Program-made: the position numbers and the translations under genes
The notes under the pieces: model-generated
What the model was told of the DNA's origin: nothing
The model's input: only the letters and a program-made list of their open reading frames with translations
The model's database searches: none
In this document: one piece after another, positions 7,072 to 10,233 of the stretch
Numbering within the stretch: position 1 is the first letter of the stretch
Layout: each line of letters opens with the position of its first letter
Assembly: GCA_005881495.1 (NCBI GenBank)
Contig: VBHI01000046.1
Span: 1-10,233 of the forward strand
From: Chloroflexota bacterium
GTDB lineage: Bacteria; Chloroflexota; Ktedonobacteria; Ktedonobacterales; Ktedonobacteraceae
Direction: 5' to 3'
DNA: 10,233 nucleotides

Positions 7072-7501
7072 ACCTGAACCATCATCAGTGCTCGTAAACA
7101 AGCAGCCAGCCAGAAAGGGTGGTTCGGGGGAGGTGGTTTTTGGCCGTTTTGTGCTCCCTGAGCATCCCTTCTTGAGACTGTTTTCTGCTCTTCTTCTCCT
7201 CTGGTTTCCCCTCGGTTTTGGGAACGTGAGGAGGGCACCACGTTGGGGTTGAGCTTAGGCAGAATCTGACCCGAAGAGTGGGAAATGGCGCCTCCAGGAT
7301 GGAAATGGGTGATGGAGTGCCTGGAAATTGCGCACCACACCTGATATACTTCTCCTGAGGGGTGTAAATTCGGTTCCTCTCTCTCAGCTTGAGCCGTATG
7401 ATGAGTTCCATCTGTCGCGACGAAGAGGGACGCCGATGGTCGCACCGGCTGTACAAGGCATCGAACTGTTCAAAATTGCGGGCCGCTCCATTTCAGGGTG
7501 G
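7072..7501. other. Gene-free stretch of about 430 bases
   Basis: No protein family is recognisable in any frame. The two minus-strand open frames here are biased in composition, and one runs through the IS remnant and its terminal repeat, so they are not credible genes. The + strand is interrupted by many stops until the substrate-binding protein remnant begins. It contains pyrimidine-rich tracts (about 7160-7215) and one promoter-like pair at 7322-7350. Most likely decayed DNA between the IS remnant and the former transporter gene. Confidence 0.5.
7322..7350 (+). promoter_or_regulatory. Possible sigma-70 type promoter upstream of the transporter remnant
   Basis: TGGAAA (7322-7327) and TATACT (7345-7350) are spaced by exactly 17 bases and match the consensus at 4/6 and 5/6. 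If real, it would have served the substrate-binding protein gene and would now transcribe through its remnant into the sulfatase. No other promoter candidate is evident closer to the sulfatase. Confidence 0.35.
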
Positions 7502-7722
7502 ATGAAGAGCCTCAAGAAGGGCAATGCTGGCCCCAGTTCGCGGGGCAGCACTCTCTCCAACTTGACCTCCTGGTCCTGGATTGTAGGGATGGATAAGCAG
7601 GTCGCACTCTTCAACCAGACTCATCCAATATTCATGTCACCTGGAGCAATGTGAGTTCAGGTCCGGTTGAATACAACAAGGTATTTACAGCCATCAAGGC
7701 CACTAATGAGCCAGAAGTGGAG
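7502..7722 (+). pseudogene. Sugar ABC-transporter substrate-binding protein, frameshifted N-terminal fragment
   Basis: In frame with 7502 the sequence reads a Ser/Gly stretch, then LTSWSWIVGMDKQVALFNQTHP up to 7626 (shown here without its first residues). The reading then continues only in another frame from 7627 as NIHVTWSNVSSG (12 residues), PVEYNKVFTAIKATNEPEV, to about 7719. Joined, these resemble the first strand-helix region of extracellular solute-binding proteins of the sugar type (SBP family 1), where LTFWSW, FNxxHPxIxV and EYxxxFTAIKAxNxPDV are typical. A single lost base after CC at 7625-7626 (a Pro codon) explains the shift. The signal peptide with lipobox is not recognisable, and more than 300 residues of the usual length are missing. 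The homology stops where the sulfatase begins. It binds nothing in this state. Confidence 0.75.
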
Positions 7723-7729
7723 AAAGCAG

Positions 7730-9265
7730 ATGCGTATCCTCTATTTTGACATTGACTCCTGTCGTCCCGATCATCTGGGATGCTATGGGTATCAGCGCCC
7801 AACTTCTCCGGTGATTGATGATCTGGCGCAAAAGAGCATCCTTTTTCGTCAGTGCCATACCTCGGATGCGCCCTGCCTTCCCAGTCGTGCCGCGCTCTTT
7901 TCCGGGCGATTTGGGATCAATAATGGCGTGACCTGTCATGATGGGCCTGCCAGTCAGTTGCGTTATGCAGGCAGAGGACATCAACACGATCCCCGCAGTC
8001 CCATGTGGATGCGCTATTTGCAATTACAGAACTGGGAGACGATTGGCTTCTCCGGCTTTGGTCAACGGCATCTGGCCTGGTGGTTTTTTGCCGGGTTTAC
8101 GCAAAATTTTGGCAATCAACTTCCTGGGTACAGCGAATCTGCCACGGAAGTGACCGAGAAGGTGCTCTGGTGGTTAGGAGCCAATGGGACCACCCAGAAC
8201 TGGTTTATGCATGTCAACTATTGGGATGTGCATCATCCCTACGCGGCCCCGCAGAAATTTTTTGACCAGGTGCGCACAGTTGCGTATACCGGTGCGCCTG
8301 ATGCGGAAGCCATCGCTCGTGACGCCCATGATTACTATGGTCCACGTACGGCACGCTCCTGGTGGAGCGAATTCCCCGACTGGCACAATCCGCAGCAGGG
8401 ACGAACGAGCAGGATGCCCAAAGACAATCCAGACACGCGTGAGACCTTGACAGGCTTTGTTGATGGACATGATGCGGGGGTCGCTTATGTTGACGAGCAG
8501 ATTGGCAGAGTGTTGGTACTGTTAGAGCAACTGGGTATCCGGGAGGAGACGGCGATCATCGTGAGCAGTGATCATGGAGAGTCGGTGGGAGAGTTGGGAA
8601 TGTATTTCGAGCACGGCAATTGCTGTGAAGGGACCACCCATGTCCCACTGCTTGTCCACTGGCCGGGTATGACAGATAGACCGGATTTTCCACCCACACG
8701 TCGGAGCAGAGATGGGTTGATCTATCAAGTAGATCTCGCGCCCACGGTGCTTGAGTTGTTAGGGATGGAGGTACCGACGCGCTGGGATGGAAGCAGTTTC
8801 GCCCCAGCCGTGCAGGGGAAGTCCTTTGCCGCGCGTGATCACCTGATACTGGGGACTGGTATTTTCTCGTTCCAGCGTGCGGTTCGCACAGAGGGCTATC
8901 GACTGATCCGTACCATTCATTCCGGGCTCTTCCCCTACGATCCGCTCTACCTCTTTGACATGCAGAGCGATCCCCAACAGCGCCACAATCTGGCGGCAGA
9001 ACGTCCAGGCGTGGTCGCTGAACTTGATCATCTGCTGCTCGAGTGGCTCTGGCGCTATACAACTGGTCCAGACGGAGTGCGCGATCCCTTTCAAGAACAA
9101 TTAGAGGCGGGTTTTGATCCCGATCTCTACTGTCCACGGCAGCGCATAGAGGAGCGTATACTAGACTTAGGGCGTAATGATCAACTGGCTGATTTACGTC
9201 GTCGCCGTGATCTCCAGCCGATCCTCCGGCCGACCCTCGTGAGAAATTCCCAGCTCAAGCTGTAA
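7730..9265 (+). CDS. Sulfatase (Cys-type, formylglycine-dependent)
   Basis: A 511-residue sulfatase of the alkaline-phosphatase superfamily (arylsulfatase A-like), hydrolysing sulfate esters. It begins MRILYFDIDSCRPDHLGCYG, with Asp7/Asp9 expected to bind the metal. CLPSR (49-53) is the C-x-P-S-R signature whose Cys49 is converted to formylglycine by a separate activating enzyme, not in this window. SSDHGE (279-284) supplies further metal/sulfate ligands, and TTHVPLLVHWPG (302-313) and YLFDMQSDPQQRHNL (407-421) are typical later blocks. No signal peptide is visible, so it is predicted cytoplasmic. The ATG at 7730 is preferred because sulfatases of this type start at this motif and GGAG lies seven bases upstream; an in-frame ATG at 7706 would add eight residues. 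The gene looks complete. Its leader is the remnant of a transporter gene, and it now stands without partner genes. Confidence 0.9.
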   Translation: MRILYFDIDSCRPDHLGCYGYQRPTSPVIDDLAQKSILFRQCHTSDAPCLPSRAALFSGRFGINNGVTCHDGPASQLRYAGRGHQHDPRSPMWMRYLQLQNWETIGFSGFGQRHLAWWFFAGFTQNFGNQLPGYSESATEVTEKVLWWLGANGTTQNWFMHVNYWDVHHPYAAPQKFFDQVRTVAYTGAPDAEAIARDAHDYYGPRTARSWWSEFPDWHNPQQGRTSRMPKDNPDTRETLTGFVDGHDAGVAYVDEQIGRVLVLLEQLGIREETAIIVSSDHGESVGELGMYFEHGNCCEGTTHVPLLVHWPGMTDRPDFPPTRRSRDGLIYQVDLAPTVLELLGMEVPTRWDGSSFAPAVQGKSFAARDHLILGTGIFSFQRAVRTEGYRLIRTIHSGLFPYDPLYLFDMQSDPQQRHNLAAERPGVVAELDHLLLEWLWRYTTGPDGVRDPFQEQLEAGFDPDLYCPRQRIEERILDLGRNDQLADLRRRRDLQPILRPTLVRNSQLKL

Positions 9266-9371
9266 ATCCCAAGATGTTGTGGCTCTTCCGCACTTTCGAT
9301 ACTTCCCTGAATGCCCTTTGCCAGAATAAGAGGCCCTCGACCCAGGATTCTCGTTCGACCCTTCAGCCTAT

Positions 9372-9656
9372 TTACCAACTTACAAAGGGCAGCAAACTTT
9401 CTGTGAAAGCAGACACCAGCCCAGACCAGAACGTCGTATTGTCGTTGGCCGAGTGTTGAGGGATGAGTTGGAGGACATCCCAGTGTTCGACGATTTTGCC
9501 GTGGTCATCGAGCCGAAAAATATCAATGCCTGCCCAATCGGTGTCCCCTGGCCACTGCTGATAACAATGCAAGACCACGTAGTGGCCTTCGGCAATCACC
9601 CTCTTGAAGTGGACACGCTTGCCTGGATAGTCCTTTGCCATCTTCGTGAAGGAGGC
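9372..9656 (-). pseudogene. SnoaL-like (NTF2-fold) protein, N-terminally truncated
   Basis: From about 9656 the minus strand encodes [18 protein letters not shown], then [19 protein letters not shown] and [10 protein letters not shown], ending near NDNTTF. This is the C-terminal half or more of a small SnoaL-like polyketide-cyclase-fold protein (typically about 120-150 residues). Its function in such stand-alone proteins is not established. The first 40 or so residues are absent; in their place the frame runs into an out-of-frame transposase fragment. After Phe the codon is TGG where relatives often end; a TGA to TGG change would explain the extra 18 residues before the TAA at 9372-9374. The fragment has no start of its own, so it is treated as a pseudogene. 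Confidence 0.7.
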
Positions 9657-9663
9657 GCTTTTG

Positions 9664-10233
9664 TTGCGCAAGGAACTCCGCCGCCATCCCTTCCCAGTCG
9701 ACGACGACCCGCTGCACACCCATCTGATCGATCGCCTGCTCATAGCAGTGGAGCAGGTGCGGCAACCCAATCGTCAAGTGTTGATCCCCTCGATGCGTGG
9801 TTGAAAGCCTCGGATGGCCTTGCGCATCGTGCAGCAGTACCTGTTCGCGACAACCCAGGATTTTCCCGTCGAGCCTGCCCACCGGCCCGCGCGGGACAAG
9901 CACGGCACTGTAGACGGCGAGGCGTCTGTCCGTACCCGATTGATCTGACGGACGCTGACTTCTATCCCAAAGGTGCTCTTCAGTTCAGCTTGGACACGAC
10001 TGGAAGCTACCTGCGGGTTGTTGGTACAAAACTCGACCATCCACAGGCATACTAGCTTCGTCAATTTGTAGGGATGCCCGTGGCGATCATCCAGGAAAAC
10101 CAACGCCGCTTTGTCTTCATCACGCGCCTGTTGACGCAACCGGTAAGCGGCGGAGCGAGAAATGTGCAACCCGCTCTGGCTCACTGTGGCCTGCCACGAT
10201 TGGCCTGCAAACAGGTGCTCCAGAAGTTGCAAC
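9664..10233 (-). pseudogene. Transposase remnant with internal deletion and lost C terminus (runs off window)
   Basis: Reading leftward from the window edge, the minus strand encodes an N-terminal helix-turn-helix region (SWQATVSQSG, ISRSAAYRLRQQ, about the first 36 visible residues). It continues through VRQINRVR, ending at about 9930. The frame then changes, and the sequence continues in another frame from about 9929 as RRLAVYSAVLVPRGPVGRLD, later [10 protein letters not shown] and [19 protein letters not shown], ending at 9664. The second part resembles the core of a transposase common in related genomes, in which VDREG is expected in place of VDWEG. The two parts therefore come from one gene with an internal deletion at about 9930, and the C terminus is replaced by the SnoaL fragment. 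The start lies beyond the window. IS family not assigned with confidence; inactive. Confidence 0.65.

Noticed and set aside
6999..7456. Two overlapping minus-strand open frames of 148 and 123 codons
   Set aside because: One passes through the IS remnant's terminal repeat and coding part; both are rich in Pro, Ser, Arg and Lys without domain signatures, and neither has a good ribosome site that I can see.
7328..7654. Open frame of 108 codons starting at a TTG, as an intact small gene
   Set aside because: Its end is the first half of a frameshifted substrate-binding protein; the TTG overlaps the promoter-like spacer and lacks a ribosome site.
7667..7729. A longer sulfatase N terminus starting at TTG 7667
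   Set aside because: The extra residues have no family resemblance and overlap the transporter remnant in another frame; the ATG at 7730 begins at the conserved motif and has a suitable GGAG.
9453..10055. A 200-codon plus-strand open frame across the SnoaL and transposase remnants
   Set aside because: Antisense to two recognisable protein fragments and spans their junction, so it cannot be an old conserved gene.
1..10233. CRISPR arrays, tRNA, rRNA, riboswitches or a clustered defence system
   Set aside because: No regularly spaced repeats, cloverleaf-like segments, conserved rRNA stretches or defence-type proteins were seen on either strand.

Overview
The window looks like a stretch of a large, moderately GC-rich genome rich in mobile elements. 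Protein resemblance (an amylosucrase, membrane-anchored NagZ-like GH3 proteins, a CE4 deacetylase with a long N-terminal extension, and scattered decayed insertion sequences) points to a Chloroflexota bacterium of the Ktedonobacteria type. That assignment is an inference from recall, not from any search.

Positions 1-3065 (+ strand): the last 60 codons of glucose-6-phosphate dehydrogenase (zwf), then two tandem paralogous GH3 proteins, each with a short basic cytoplasmic tail and one membrane segment. The first GH3 gene starts 26 bases after the zwf stop, so the two probably share a transcript. The second follows after 120 bases. Positions 3108-4427 (- strand): a convergently placed membrane-anchored polysaccharide deacetylase (NodB/CE4 fold, PgaB-like) that appears to lack a segment near its C terminus. 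Together these three would act on N-acetylated glycans or cell-wall material outside the membrane.

Positions 4428-4655: a divergent intergenic region with two inverted repeats placed around a putative promoter. Positions 4656-6620 (+): a complete amylosucrase (GH13_4) with all expected catalytic residues.

Positions 6621-10233: a zone of genome decay around one intact gene. It holds (i) an internally deleted IS256-family element of about 410 bp, with likely terminal inverted repeats and a stop codon inside the transposase fragment; (ii) about 430 bases with no recognisable gene; (iii) the N-terminal fragment of a sugar ABC-transporter substrate-binding protein, broken by a one-base frameshift and joined to (iv) a complete Cys-type sulfatase; (v) a SnoaL-like gene that has lost its N terminus and perhaps its stop codon; and (vi) a transposase remnant with an internal deletion, abutting the SnoaL fragment and running off the window end.

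No CRISPR array, tRNA, rRNA or clear new defence system is visible. The points most worth a second look are the sulfatase whose leader is a broken transporter gene, the shortened CE4 protein, the unusual GH3 pair, the two inverted repeats upstream of the amylosucrase, and the two deletion-derived IS remnants.
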